In this document: in pieces, positions 56,975 through 64,000 of the stretch
Layout of the letters: each line of letters starts with the position of its first letter
How positions within the stretch are numbered: position 1 is the stretch's first letter
Assembly: GCA_030158665.1 (NCBI GenBank)
Contig: JAOASM010000050.1
Location: 124,001-188,000 of the forward strand
Source of the DNA: Sediminibacterium sp.
GTDB taxonomy: Bacteria > Bacteroidota > Bacteroidia > Chitinophagales > Chitinophagaceae
Length of the DNA: 64,000 bases
Reading direction: 5' to 3'
Made by a program: the position numbers and the translations under genes
Notes under the pieces: generated by a model
What the model was told of the DNA's origin: nothing
Databases searched by the model: none
What the model saw: the letters and a program-made list of their open reading frames with translations, nothing else

Positions 56975-57973
56975 TTAAATCATATTTTTTGACAACAAAT
57001 ACTCCGCTATTTGTACCGCATTGGTAGCGGCTCCCTTGCGAAGGTTATCACTTACAATCCACATATTTAAAGTCTTGGCTTGTGTCTCATCTCTTCGCAA
57101 TCTACCTACAAATACATCATCTTTTTCATGTGCCCACAATGGCATTGGATAAAATTGCGCAGCATCATCTTGTTGCACTACCACCCCAGGTGCTTTAGAC
57201 AATAACGCAGTTAATTCATTCAAATCAAATTCGTTTTCAAATTCCACATTCACACTTTCACTATGCCCCCCCACTACAGGAATTCGAACTGTGGTTGCCG
57301 TCACTTTGATAGTATCGTCTTGCATGATCTTGCAAGTTTCCTTTACCATTTTCATTTCTTCCTTCGTATAGCCATTTTCTAAGAAAACATCTATCTGAGG
57401 AATTACATTTAAGTCAATTTGGTATTTATAGGCCATCTGATCTGCAGTTAGCTTTTCTCCTTTTCGCTCGTTGAACAATTGATCTACCGCTTGCTTGCCA
57501 GTTCCAGTTACACTTTGGTAAGTGCTAACCACCACCCTTTTGATTTTATATTTTTCATGCAATGGTTGTAAAGCAACTACCATTTGAATGGTAGAACAGT
57601 TGGGATTCGCAATGATAAAATCATCTGAAGTTAAAACCGATGCATTCACTTCTGGCACAACTAATTTTTTTGTAGGATCCATTCTCCATGCAGAAGAATT
57701 ATCAATCACACGAATACCTGCAGCTGCATATTTTGGTGCCCATTCTAAAGAAGTACTTCCGCCTGCAGAAAAAATAGCTACAGCAGGTTGAGCTGCAATA
57801 CCATCTTCCATGCTAACAACTTTATATCCTTTGCCCTTAAAGATGACTTCCTTACCTACAGAACGTGCCGAAGCTACTGGAATTAACTCACTTACAGGGA
57901 AATTACGCTCTGCAAGCACTTCTAACATTTTGGTACCTACTAAACCTGTAGCACCGACTACTGCAACTTTCAT
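56975..57973 (-). CDS. asd: Aspartate-semialdehyde dehydrogenase
   Basis: 332 residues. It reduces aspartyl phosphate to aspartate semialdehyde, the branch point to lysine/diaminopimelate, threonine, methionine and isoleucine. The NADP-binding start is MKVAVVGATGLVGTKMLEVL, the catalytic Cys126 is in NPNCSTIQM, and the later catalytic region contains VRIPVVGGHSESVNVEF. Upstream on the minus strand is an unusual leader region (58021-58342) with a possible leader peptide and terminator. The short AT-rich stretch just before the start (57974-58020) shows no clear -7 box. Confidence 0.97.
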   Translation of the reverse strand: MKVAVVGATGLVGTKMLEVLAERNFPVSELIPVASARSVGKEVIFKGKGYKVVSMEDGIAAQPAVAIFSAGGSTSLEWAPKYAAAGIRVIDNSSAWRMDPTKKLVVPEVNASVLTSDDFIIANPNCSTIQMVVALQPLHEKYKIKRVVVSTYQSVTGTGKQAVDQLFNERKGEKLTADQMAYKYQIDLNVIPQIDVFLENGYTKEEMKMVKETCKIMQDDTIKVTATTVRIPVVGGHSESVNVEFENEFDLNELTALLSKAPGVVVQQDDAAQFYPMPLWAHEKDDVFVGRLRRDETQAKTLNMWIVSDNLRKGAATNAVQIAEYLLSKNMI

Positions 57974-58020
57974 ATTTTTTATTTTATATATTCATTTTAA
58001 TAAAATCAAAAGTCTCAAAA

Positions 58021-58101
58021 TACCCAAAGTCCTTTCAAGGACTTTAAAATCGTCTGAGTTATTTTTTAGGGCCTTATGTTTTACAAAGGCCCTAAAATAA
58101 G
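58021..58101 (-). repeat. Two-hairpin module, copy A, in the asd upstream region
   Basis: Plus-strand coordinates; the strand is that of asd. The module reads TACCCAAA, a hairpin (AAAGTCCTT/AAGGACTTT, 58026-58045), AAAATC..TGAGTT, and a second hairpin (TTTTAGGGCCTT/AAGGCCCTAAAA, arms 58064-58075 and 58086-58097). It is followed at once by copy B. No coding potential is seen. Confidence 0.7.
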
Positions 58102-58188
58102 TACCCAAAAACCTGTCAAGGTTTTTAAAAAATCATTCGAGTTTTTATTTTCATGCCATACATTCTTTAAAGGCATGAAAATAAAAAA
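58102..58188 (-). repeat. Two-hairpin module, copy B, in the asd upstream region
   Basis: Same layout as copy A: TACCCAAA, hairpin AAAAACCT/AGGTTTTT (58107-58126), AAAATC..CGAGTT, and a second hairpin (arms 58142-58157 and 58172-58187, 16 perfect pairs). Stem sequences differ from copy A while pairing is kept. Its outer arm on the minus strand overlaps the T-run of the terminator at 58187-58212. Confidence 0.7.
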
Positions 58189-58212
58189 GCCTTCCAATTT
58201 CTTGGAAGGCTT
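58187..58212 (-). terminator. Intrinsic terminator downstream of the PfkB gene / in the asd leader
   Basis: On the minus strand: stem AAGCCTTCCAA/TTGGAAGGCTT with a 4-nt loop, followed by T6 (58188-58183). It is either the PfkB-gene terminator, an attenuator for asd, or both. Confidence 0.85.
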
Positions 58213-58254
58213 CTGAGTATATTTTAAGACATACAAAAAATCAGCACCTTCCTT

Positions 58255-58302
58255 TTACAGTGGTTTCTTAATTTGTTTTGTATGTTTAATTTGCTTGTTC
58301 AC
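58255..58302 (-). CDS. Candidate leader peptide for asd (lysine-rich, 15 residues)
   Basis: A GTG at 58302 opens a 15-codon frame, MNKQIKHTKQIKKPL, ending TAA at 58255. Five of 15 residues are Lys, with Ile and Thr also present, all products of the aspartate pathway. The GTG is 5 nt after an exact -7 box, the same spacing as several ATG starts in this window. The codons overlap one arm of an inverted repeat (58276-58285 with 58229-58238). A terminator follows 42 nt after the stop, then asd. Translation is not proven; AT-rich DNA yields Lys codons by chance. Confidence 0.45.
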   Translation of the reverse strand: MNKQIKHTKQIKKPL

Positions 58303-58307
58303 TTGTA

Positions 58308-58338
58308 CAAATGTAATTAGTTTGAAATACCTGACAAA
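58308..58338 (-). promoter_or_regulatory. Promoter TTTG-N19-TACATTTG on the minus strand, before the asd leader
   Basis: TTTG at 58338-58335, a 19-nt spacer, and TACATTTG at 58315-58308 match both Bacteroidota promoter boxes at the expected spacing. The predicted start is near 58303, inside the gap between the PfkB gene and asd and pointing to asd. Confidence 0.6.
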
Positions 58339-58339
58339 A

Positions 58340-59260
58340 TTAAACTAGCTCAATATCAAAATTCACTAACTGAACAAACGATTGTACGCGCTCCTTAATG
58401 TCTTCAACATTGATCTCAGTTAAACGCTCTGTACCAAATTTCTCCACACAGAAACTTGCCATTGCGCTGCCTAAAATAATGGCAGATTTCATATTCTCAA
58501 ATGAAATATCTTTTGTCTTAGCCAAATGAGCTACAAATCCACCAGCGAAAGTATCACCAGCGCCAGTTGGATCAAACACTTCTTCTAATGGCAATGCAGG
58601 AGCAAAGAATACTTCATTTTCATGGAATAATAAAGCACCATGCTCACCCTTTTTAATGATGACAAATTTAGGGCCCATGTCCATGATCTTTTTTGCTGCT
58701 TTCACCAAGCTATATTCACCACTCAATTGTCTTGCTTCACTATCATTCACTGATAATACATCCACTAAACTGATTGTATGTTTTAAATCATCCATCATGA
58801 TATCCATCCAAAGATTCATCGTATCCATCACGATTAATTTTGGTCTGTTTCTCATTTGTTTAATTACACTACTTTGAACGGCAGGAACTAAATTTCCCAA
58901 CATTAATATTTCACAATCCTGATAACTTTCTGGAACAACCGGTTGAAAGTTTTCCAATACATTTAATTGTGTATCTAATGTATCGCGCGTGTTCATATCC
59001 ATATGATACTTACCGCTCCAGAAAAAGGTTTTTTCGTCTTTTTTAATCTGCACGCCTTCCAAGTTTACACCTCTTGCAGTCAACGCAACTAATTGTGCTT
59101 GTGGAAAGTCTCCACCAACCACTGAAATTTGCTTCACTGGTGTAAAATTAGAAGCACACCAAGCTATATAAGTGGCTGCACCACCAATAATTTTATCACT
59201 TTTCCCAAAAGGGGTTTCAATGGCATCGAAAGCCATAGATCCAACGACTACTAAAGACAT
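58340..59260 (-). CDS. PfkB-family sugar/nucleoside kinase
   Basis: 306 residues of the ribokinase/PfkB fold. It starts MSLVVVGSMAFDAIETPFGK, has an early GGAATYIAWCASNF, and the signature 2 motif DPTGAGDTFAGGFVAH with the catalytic Asp. VNDSEARQLSGEYSL and FVIIKKGEHGALLF are typical. The substrate (ribose, adenosine or other) cannot be told by eye. A minus-strand TAGTTTCG at 59285-59292 is a possible -7 variant. Confidence 0.9.
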   Translation of the reverse strand: MSLVVVGSMAFDAIETPFGKSDKIIGGAATYIAWCASNFTPVKQISVVGGDFPQAQLVALTARGVNLEGVQIKKDEKTFFWSGKYHMDMNTRDTLDTQLNVLENFQPVVPESYQDCEILMLGNLVPAVQSSVIKQMRNRPKLIVMDTMNLWMDIMMDDLKHTISLVDVLSVNDSEARQLSGEYSLVKAAKKIMDMGPKFVIIKKGEHGALLFHENEVFFAPALPLEEVFDPTGAGDTFAGGFVAHLAKTKDISFENMKSAIILGSAMASFCVEKFGTERLTEINVEDIKERVQSFVQLVNFDIELV

Positions 59261-59425
59261 GTGTATTTTTTTGATTTTCAGCTGCGAAACTACGATTTTT
59301 AAGACATCCTACCCAAAGCAATCCAAATCGAAGTATTTCTATAAACACAACTGATTGATTATCAAAAAACTAACAAAATTGGATATTTTAATCAAAAATT
59401 AATCAAAACGTTGGTATTTATTCGA

Positions 59426-59433
59426 TAATTTTG
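59426..59433 (+). promoter_or_regulatory. -7 promoter box of the TetR-type gene (TAATTTTG)
   Basis: An exact TAnnTTTG, 27 nt before the ATG at 59461. The 200-bp divergent gap is rich in ATCAAAA motifs, but no clear operator was seen. Confidence 0.45.
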
Positions 59434-59460
59434 TGCTAACAAACGATCAAAAATAAAACT

Positions 59461-60057
59461 ATGGCTAGAATAAAAACCGAAAAAAACGGATCCAGAAAGG
59501 ACGTAATTGTGAGTAAAGCAGCCACTCTTTTTAGAGAAAAAGGATACAAAGCGGCAAGTATGCGCGATTTAGCAGAAGCGGTTGGCGTGGAAGCGGCAAG
59601 TTTATACAACCATATCAAATCAAAAAGTGAGTTGTTGCATGAATTGGTTTTCAATGTAGCCAATCGATTTGTATTGAAAATTGACGAGATTGAGTCTGAG
59701 CCAATTAGTTCATTAAAGAAGATGGAGAAGATTCTAAGATTCCATATTGTGGAGATGATTCATAATTACGAGGAAGTATATGTAAGCGATAGAGAATGGA
59801 AACATCTTTCAGATCCTTACTTATCCAATTATCAAAATCAAAGAAGAGTCTATCGTAAAAGATTGGCAGCGATTATAGAAGAAGGGATTAGAAATAAGGA
59901 GATCAAGCCAATAGATGCACCTACAGTAGTTTTAATCTTTTTGCATGCTGTGAGTGGTATTGAGAGCTGGCACCGATCAACTAAAAAAATCAGCGCTGAA
60001 GACCTAGAACAAAACATGGTCGCTATTTTAATAGATGGACTCAAAGCAAATAATTAG
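59461..60057 (+). CDS. TetR/AcrR-family transcriptional regulator
   Basis: 198 residues. The N-terminal helix-turn-helix contains ATLFREKGYKAASMRDLAEA and VGVEAASLYNHIKSKSELLH. The C-terminal ligand/dimer domain (VLIFLHAVSGIESWHRSTKK) resembles regulators of fatty-acid degradation, but the ligand is unknown. It stands alone and is ended by a strong terminator. Confidence 0.93.
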   Translation: MARIKTEKNGSRKDVIVSKAATLFREKGYKAASMRDLAEAVGVEAASLYNHIKSKSELLHELVFNVANRFVLKIDEIESEPISSLKKMEKILRFHIVEMIHNYEEVYVSDREWKHLSDPYLSNYQNQRRVYRKRLAAIIEEGIRNKEIKPIDAPTVVLIFLHAVSGIESWHRSTKKISAEDLEQNMVAILIDGLKANN

Positions 60058-60063
60058 AAAACT

Positions 60064-60114
60064 TGATTTAATAAAAAAGCCTTCTCCTAAAGAGAAGGCT
60101 TTTTTATTAAATCA
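60064..60114 (+). terminator. Strong terminator after the TetR-type gene
   Basis: A perfect inverted repeat of about 23 bp with a 5-nt loop; the core stem is GCCTTCTC/GAGAAGGC, flanked by A6 and T6. It prevents readthrough into obgE. Confidence 0.9.
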
Positions 60115-60133
60115 GATTACCGCTTGATTGTAT

Positions 60134-60141
60134 TAACTTTG
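60134..60141 (+). promoter_or_regulatory. -7 promoter box of obgE (TAACTTTG)
   Basis: An exact TAnnTTTG, 19 nt before the GTG start at 60161. Confidence 0.55.
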
Positions 60142-60160
60142 TAGCTTATAATAAGAACAA

Positions 60161-61168
60161 GTGTCAGAAAGAAATAATTTTATTGATTACATCCGCATTT
60201 TTGCCCACAGTGGTCATGGCGGAGCAGGTTGTAGGCATTTCCTAAGAAATAAGTTAACTGCCAAAGGCGGGCCAGATGGTGGGGATGGAGGAAGAGGCGG
60301 GCATGTTATCCTTAGAGGTAATTCCCAACTATGGACATTACTGCATTTGCGTTATCATAAGAATGTATTGGCAAAGGATGGAGAGAATGGTTCAAAAAAT
60401 AAATGTACCGGCAAAGATGGTGAAGATATTATTATTGAAGTGCCATTAGGTACTATTGCTAGAGACGAAGAGACTGGTGAAATAGAAGCTGAGATCTTAC
60501 ATGATGGACAAGAAATAGTTTGGTTGAAAGGTGGACGTGGTGGATTAGGTAACTGCAATTTCGCCACACCTACACAACAAGTACCTGAATATGCGCAACC
60601 TGGTGAAGATGGCGTTGAAGGATGGAAACAAATTGAATTAAAAGTATTAGCAGACGTTGGATTGGTTGGCTTCCCAAATGCTGGTAAGTCAACTTTATTA
60701 TCTGCAATTACTGCAGCTAAGCCTAAGATTGCCAACTATGCTTTCACTACTTTAACGCCTCAATTAGGGATGGTAGAATACAGAAACAATCGATCTTTCT
60801 GTATCGCCGATTTGCCTGGAATCATTGAAGGTGCTGCAGAAGGGAAAGGTTTAGGACATCGATTCTTAAGACATATTGAAAGAAACGCGGTATTGCTTTT
60901 CTTAATTCCTGCAGACTCGAATGATCATAAAAAAGAATTTGAAATTTTAAAGAACGAGTTAAACGAATTTAATCCTGAATTACTTCAAAAAGATTTTATC
61001 ATCGCTATCAGTAAATCAGATTTACTAGACCAAGAATTGATGGACGCGATTGAGAAAGAATTACCAGAAAACATTCCGCATATTTTTATCTCATCTGCTA
61101 TCTCTAAAAATTTAATGGAATTGAAAGATTTACTTTGGAAGACATTGAATAAGCCAGTAGACGCTTAA
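60161..61168 (+). CDS. obgE: Obg-family GTPase
   Basis: 335 residues from a GTG. The Gly-rich Obg fold occupies residues 1-160 ([35 protein letters not shown]). The GTPase domain has [42 protein letters not shown] and a NKxD-like ISKSDLLD. It has roles in 50S assembly and stress response. A terminator follows. Confidence 0.97.
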   Translation: MSERNNFIDYIRIFAHSGHGGAGCRHFLRNKLTAKGGPDGGDGGRGGHVILRGNSQLWTLLHLRYHKNVLAKDGENGSKNKCTGKDGEDIIIEVPLGTIARDEETGEIEAEILHDGQEIVWLKGGRGGLGNCNFATPTQQVPEYAQPGEDGVEGWKQIELKVLADVGLVGFPNAGKSTLLSAITAAKPKIANYAFTTLTPQLGMVEYRNNRSFCIADLPGIIEGAAEGKGLGHRFLRHIERNAVLLFLIPADSNDHKKEFEILKNELNEFNPELLQKDFIIAISKSDLLDQELMDAIEKELPENIPHIFISSAISKNLMELKDLLWKTLNKPVDA

Positions 61169-61245
61169 TTGACACAAGCACAGAATCAATTATTTTAATT
61201 AAGACGAACACTCAATAAAATAACATAAGGATACAATCTCTATAT

Positions 61246-61283
61246 AAAAAAAAGAGTCTCGATTTTTCGAGACTCTTTTTTTT
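61246..61283. terminator. Bidirectional terminator between obgE and typA
   Basis: The stem GAGTCTCGA/TCGAGACTC with a T4 loop is flanked by A8 and T8. It ends the plus-strand obgE and the minus-strand typA. Confidence 0.92.
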
Positions 61284-61302
61284 ATGATCAACTAGATTGA
61301 GA

Positions 61303-63105
61303 CTAGTTATTGTTTTGCTTAGTTGCTTTACTTCGCTCATTTTCATCCAATAAAGACTTACGCATACGAACCGACTTTGGAGTCACCTCGATACACTCAT
61401 CAAATTGGATATACTCCATACACTCTTCTAAAGTGAATTGAATTTTTGGTGTAATACGAACACTGTCATCAGATCCGCTCGCACGGTGGTTCGTTAATTT
61501 CTTCATCTCCACAGCGTTGATATTCAAATCACCTGGCTTAATATGTTCTGCTAATACTTGACCAGCATATACTTCTTCACCTGGCTCAATAAAGAAACGA
61601 CCTCTGTCTTGTAATTTATCAATTGAATAAGCTGTTGTTGTACCACCAGTCTTAGCAATCAATACACCATTACTTCTTCCAGGGATATGTCCTTTCCAAG
61701 GCTTGTATTCATTGAAACGGTGTGCCATTACAGCTTCACCTGCAGTTTGCGTCAACATTTGAGAACGCAATCCAATCAAACCTCTTGAAGGAATATCAAA
61801 TTCCAAGTGTTGCATGGTACCCTTAGATTCCATAATCAACATTTCACCTTTCTTTTGAGTTACTAAGTCAATTACTTTACCGCTAAATTCACTTGGTACG
61901 TCTACCACCAATATTTCAAATGGTTCATGTTTTTTACCATCGATATCTTTCACTAATACTTGTGGATTACCTACAGTCAACTCATATCCTTCACGACGCA
62001 TTGTTTCAACCAATACACCTAAATGCAAGATACCACGACCATACACCAAGAAGCTATCAGCACTATCTGTTTCTTCTACACGCAATGCTAAGTTCTTTTC
62101 GGTTTCTTTCATCAAACGATCACGGATGTGTCGAGATGTTACAAACTTACCTTCCTTACCAAAGAAAGGAGAGTTGTTGATACTGAAAGTCATGCTCATT
62201 GTAGGTTCGTCTACACTGATTACTGGTAATGCTTCTGGATTTTCTGGATCAGCAATGGTATCACCAATGTTGAACTCTTCTAAACCAACAACAGCACATA
62301 AGTCACCAGAAACAACTTCTGTTACCTTACGCTTACCCATTCCTTCAAATACGTATAATTCTTTTACTTTATTCTTTTTGATGCTACCATCTGCTTGCAC
62401 CAACACAATATTTTGTCCTTCTTTGATCGTGCCTCTTTCTACTTTACCAATCGCAATACGACCTAAGAATGTAGAATAGTCTAATGAAGTAATTTGCATT
62501 TGTGTATGTCCTTCTTTTACATCTGGACCTGGAACAAATTTCAAGATACCATCCATTAACGGCGTAATATCTTCACACTGTGTTAAGCTATCATTGAACC
62601 AACCGTTCTTACCACTACCATAGAATGTAGGGAAGTTCAATTGATCTTCTGTTGCATCTAAGTTGAAGAACAATTCAAAAACTGAATCATGTACTTCATC
62701 AGGACGACAGTTTTCTTTATCTACTTTATTGATGATTACAATTGGTTTTAAATTCAATTGCAATGCCTTTTGTAATACGAAACGAGTTTGTGGCATTGGA
62801 CCTTCAAAAGCATCCACCAACAAACAAACACCGTCTGCCATTTTTAATACACGCTCTACTTCACCACCGAAGTCAGAGTGACCTGGGGTATCGATAACGT
62901 TAATTTTTACACCTTTGTATGTTACAGATGCGTTCTTACTTAAGATAGTGATTCCTCTTTCACGCTCTAACTCGTTGCTATCCATGATCAAGTCCCCAGT
63001 CTCCTGGTTGTCTCTGAATACTTTAGTTGCGTGTAAAATTTTGTCTACCAAGGTTGTTTTACCGTGGTCAACGTGCGCGATAATAGCGATGTTTCTTATT
63101 TCCAT
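61303..63105 (-). CDS. typA: Translational GTPase TypA/BipA
   Basis: 600 residues. G1 AHVDHGKTTLVDKIL, G3 DTPGHSDFGGEVERVLKM and NKVDKENCRPDEV (NKxD) define the GTPase domain. EF-G-like domains and the BipA C-terminal domain follow (GLIGLRSQMLTQTAGEAVMA, RITPKIQFTLEECMEYIQFD). It binds ribosomes and aids 50S assembly, especially under stress or cold. Confidence 0.98.
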   Translation of the reverse strand: MEIRNIAIIAHVDHGKTTLVDKILHATKVFRDNQETGDLIMDSNELERERGITILSKNASVTYKGVKINVIDTPGHSDFGGEVERVLKMADGVCLLVDAFEGPMPQTRFVLQKALQLNLKPIVIINKVDKENCRPDEVHDSVFELFFNLDATEDQLNFPTFYGSGKNGWFNDSLTQCEDITPLMDGILKFVPGPDVKEGHTQMQITSLDYSTFLGRIAIGKVERGTIKEGQNIVLVQADGSIKKNKVKELYVFEGMGKRKVTEVVSGDLCAVVGLEEFNIGDTIADPENPEALPVISVDEPTMSMTFSINNSPFFGKEGKFVTSRHIRDRLMKETEKNLALRVEETDSADSFLVYGRGILHLGVLVETMRREGYELTVGNPQVLVKDIDGKKHEPFEILVVDVPSEFSGKVIDLVTQKKGEMLIMESKGTMQHLEFDIPSRGLIGLRSQMLTQTAGEAVMAHRFNEYKPWKGHIPGRSNGVLIAKTGGTTTAYSIDKLQDRGRFFIEPGEEVYAGQVLAEHIKPGDLNINAVEMKKLTNHRASGSDDSVRITPKIQFTLEECMEYIQFDECIEVTPKSVRMRKSLLDENERSKATKQNNN

Positions 63106-63122
63106 GTACTGTTTTGAGGGTG

Positions 63123-63130
63123 CAAAGGTA
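63123..63130 (-). promoter_or_regulatory. -7 promoter box of typA (TACCTTTG on minus)
   Basis: An exact TAnnTTTG on the minus strand, 17 nt before the typA ATG. Confidence 0.55.
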
Positions 63131-63181
63131 CGCCGTTTACAGTCCTAAAAAAAACAATTGGGAAAAAAGGATGGTTTAGCC

Positions 63182-64000
63182 TTAAATACGGATATATATT
63201 TTAAATTTATCTAATATATAACCCAATAGCCAGCAAACCAACATATAAGATATAGAGAAGAATAGTGAACCCCAATAAGGGTTAAAATTGGTAAACCCAG
63301 CTTGGTAAACCCAGTCAAAAAGGCTTCCAGAGTTTCCTGGACCCTTCAATAAATTCATAGAAATGAGCAAAATCTCAGAAAAAAGATAAATAGCAAGTGG
63401 ATTTTTGCCGAAAATTTCAAAAAATCGAGCAAATTGATGTTGTCGATGCAAATCGACCCTATAAATGATGGTTGATAAGATGATCATATCTATTCCAATT
63501 GTAAGTACCACAAATGAGCTGGTCCAAAGCTTCTTATTAATAGGAAATTGATAATGCCACATGAAGGCTAAAAACACGAATCCTGCGCCCCACATAAATA
63601 AATGGGTCAATCCCTCATATGTTTTTCCACTAGTTCTTACAAAATTGCCAATGATAAAGCCCACCAACACGTTCACTATAGCTGGTAAAGTACTAAGTAA
63701 CCCTTCTGGGTCGAATGCGATCCCTTCGCCTTGATATAAATGGTTTGGACCAATCAGGTATAGATCCAATCTTAAAACTGCATTTCCAGTTAAACTTAAT
63801 GGGTCATTAGGTTGGCCATAATGCATAGCAATGTACCAATAAGCCAATAGAATGACAGCTGTCAAAATCTTCACAACCCTTTCATGCATAAAATGCGCAA
63901 TCAAGGCTGCACATCCATACGCGAGCGCAATACGTTGCAATACACCAAATATCCTAGTATCCTCTAAGGCTCCTGTAAATGGGAACCAATACATTAGAAA
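63182..64000 (-). CDS. Heparan-alpha-glucosaminide N-acetyltransferase-like membrane protein, partial
   Basis: About 273 visible residues; the frame continues past the right edge, so the N-terminus (normally holding the LDVFRG-type start) is missing. The visible part has at least six membrane helices and the family stretches FGVLQRIALAYGCAALIAHF, DPEGLLSTLPAIVNVLVGFI, GFVFLAFMWHYQFPINKKLW and FEIFGKNPLAIYLFSEILLI. This fits the DUF1624/DUF5009 acyltransferase group, which acetylates amino sugars across the membrane. The substrate is unknown. Confidence 0.85.
   Translation of the reverse strand, partial: FLMYWFPFTGALEDTRIFGVLQRIALAYGCAALIAHFMHERVVKILTAVILLAYWYIAMHYGQPNDPLSLTGNAVLRLDLYLIGPNHLYQGEGIAFDPEGLLSTLPAIVNVLVGFIIGNFVRTSGKTYEGLTHLFMWGAGFVFLAFMWHYQFPINKKLWTSSFVVLTIGIDMIILSTIIYRVDLHRQHQFARFFEIFGKNPLAIYLFSEILLISMNLLKGPGNSGSLFDWVYQAGFTNFNPYWGSLFFSISYMLVCWLLGYILDKFKIYIRI

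Noticed and set aside
58021..58188. Known lysine (L-box) riboswitch ahead of asd
   Set aside because: The L-box is a single ~175-nt five-helix junction with conserved loops; two tandem two-hairpin modules do not match it.

Overview
The window looks like a chromosomal segment from a Bacteroidota bacterium, most likely a Chitinophagaceae-type organism (inference from protein style, not from a search). The DNA is AT-rich by eye. It carries the gliding/T9SS-associated lipoproteins GldD and GldH with the membrane partner GldE, a SusC/SusD pair and an extended S16. The Bacteroidota promoter -7 element TAnnTTTG recurs in front of genes on both strands. Nearly all the DNA is coding and gene order is housekeeping-like. 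I see no rRNA, tRNA, insertion sequence, prophage, CRISPR array or defence island.

Layout. 1-2.2 kb: minus-strand group of a TPR protein (cut by the left edge), a PstS-like lipoprotein and a small membrane protein. 2.3-7.2 kb: hisS, rlmN and two pseudouridine synthases. 7.2-10.6 kb: minus-strand peroxiredoxin, rimM, rpsP, ffh. 10.8-26.8 kb: a long plus-strand run with a START-like protein, an LptF/G-type permease, a Tat-exported superoxide dismutase, a CDF metal transporter, an M20 peptidase, an S4 protein, trmD, a DUF5916 outer-membrane protein, ade, upp, an EI24 protein, an RsmI-like methyltransferase, a very short ComEC, purH and an EamA transporter. 26.8-31.9 kb: minus-strand lutB, DUF3109, gldD, gldE, mutY. 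32-35.1 kb: plus-strand HU, a TPR protein, a 31-residue mS38/bS22-like ribosomal protein, RNase G. 35.2-39.7 kb: SusD/SusC. 39.9-45.2 kb: radA, comF, gpx, holB, ricT. 45.3-54.7 kb: a TonB-plug-like mini-protein, an M3 peptidase, mutL (the one plus-strand gene here), a DacB-like enzyme, an arginase-family protein, a two-component system, gldH, yicC. 54.8-64 kb: ligA, asd, a PfkB kinase, a TetR regulator, obgE, typA and a membrane acyltransferase cut by the right edge.

Functional themes are translation and rRNA/tRNA modification (hisS, rlmN, rlu, rimM, rpsP, ffh, trmD, rsmI-like, rng, typA, obgE), DNA maintenance (mutY, mutL, ligA, radA, holB, HU), envelope and gliding (gldD/E/H, lptFG, susCD, dacB) and purine/pyrimidine salvage (ade, upp, purH).

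The most interesting stretch is the 366-bp gap between the PfkB gene and asd (57974-58339). On the minus strand it reads as a candidate attenuator: a TTTG-N19-TAnnTTTG promoter, a 15-codon lysine-rich leader ORF starting 5 nt after the -7 box, a possible antiterminator, an intrinsic terminator, and then two tandem copies of a two-hairpin module whose stems differ by compensatory changes, all leading into asd (aspartate-family amino acids). This is read from sequence alone and untested. Weaker leads are a stand-alone TonB-plug-like secreted mini-protein, a ComEC reduced to its membrane core, and an arginase-family enzyme with substituted metal ligands.
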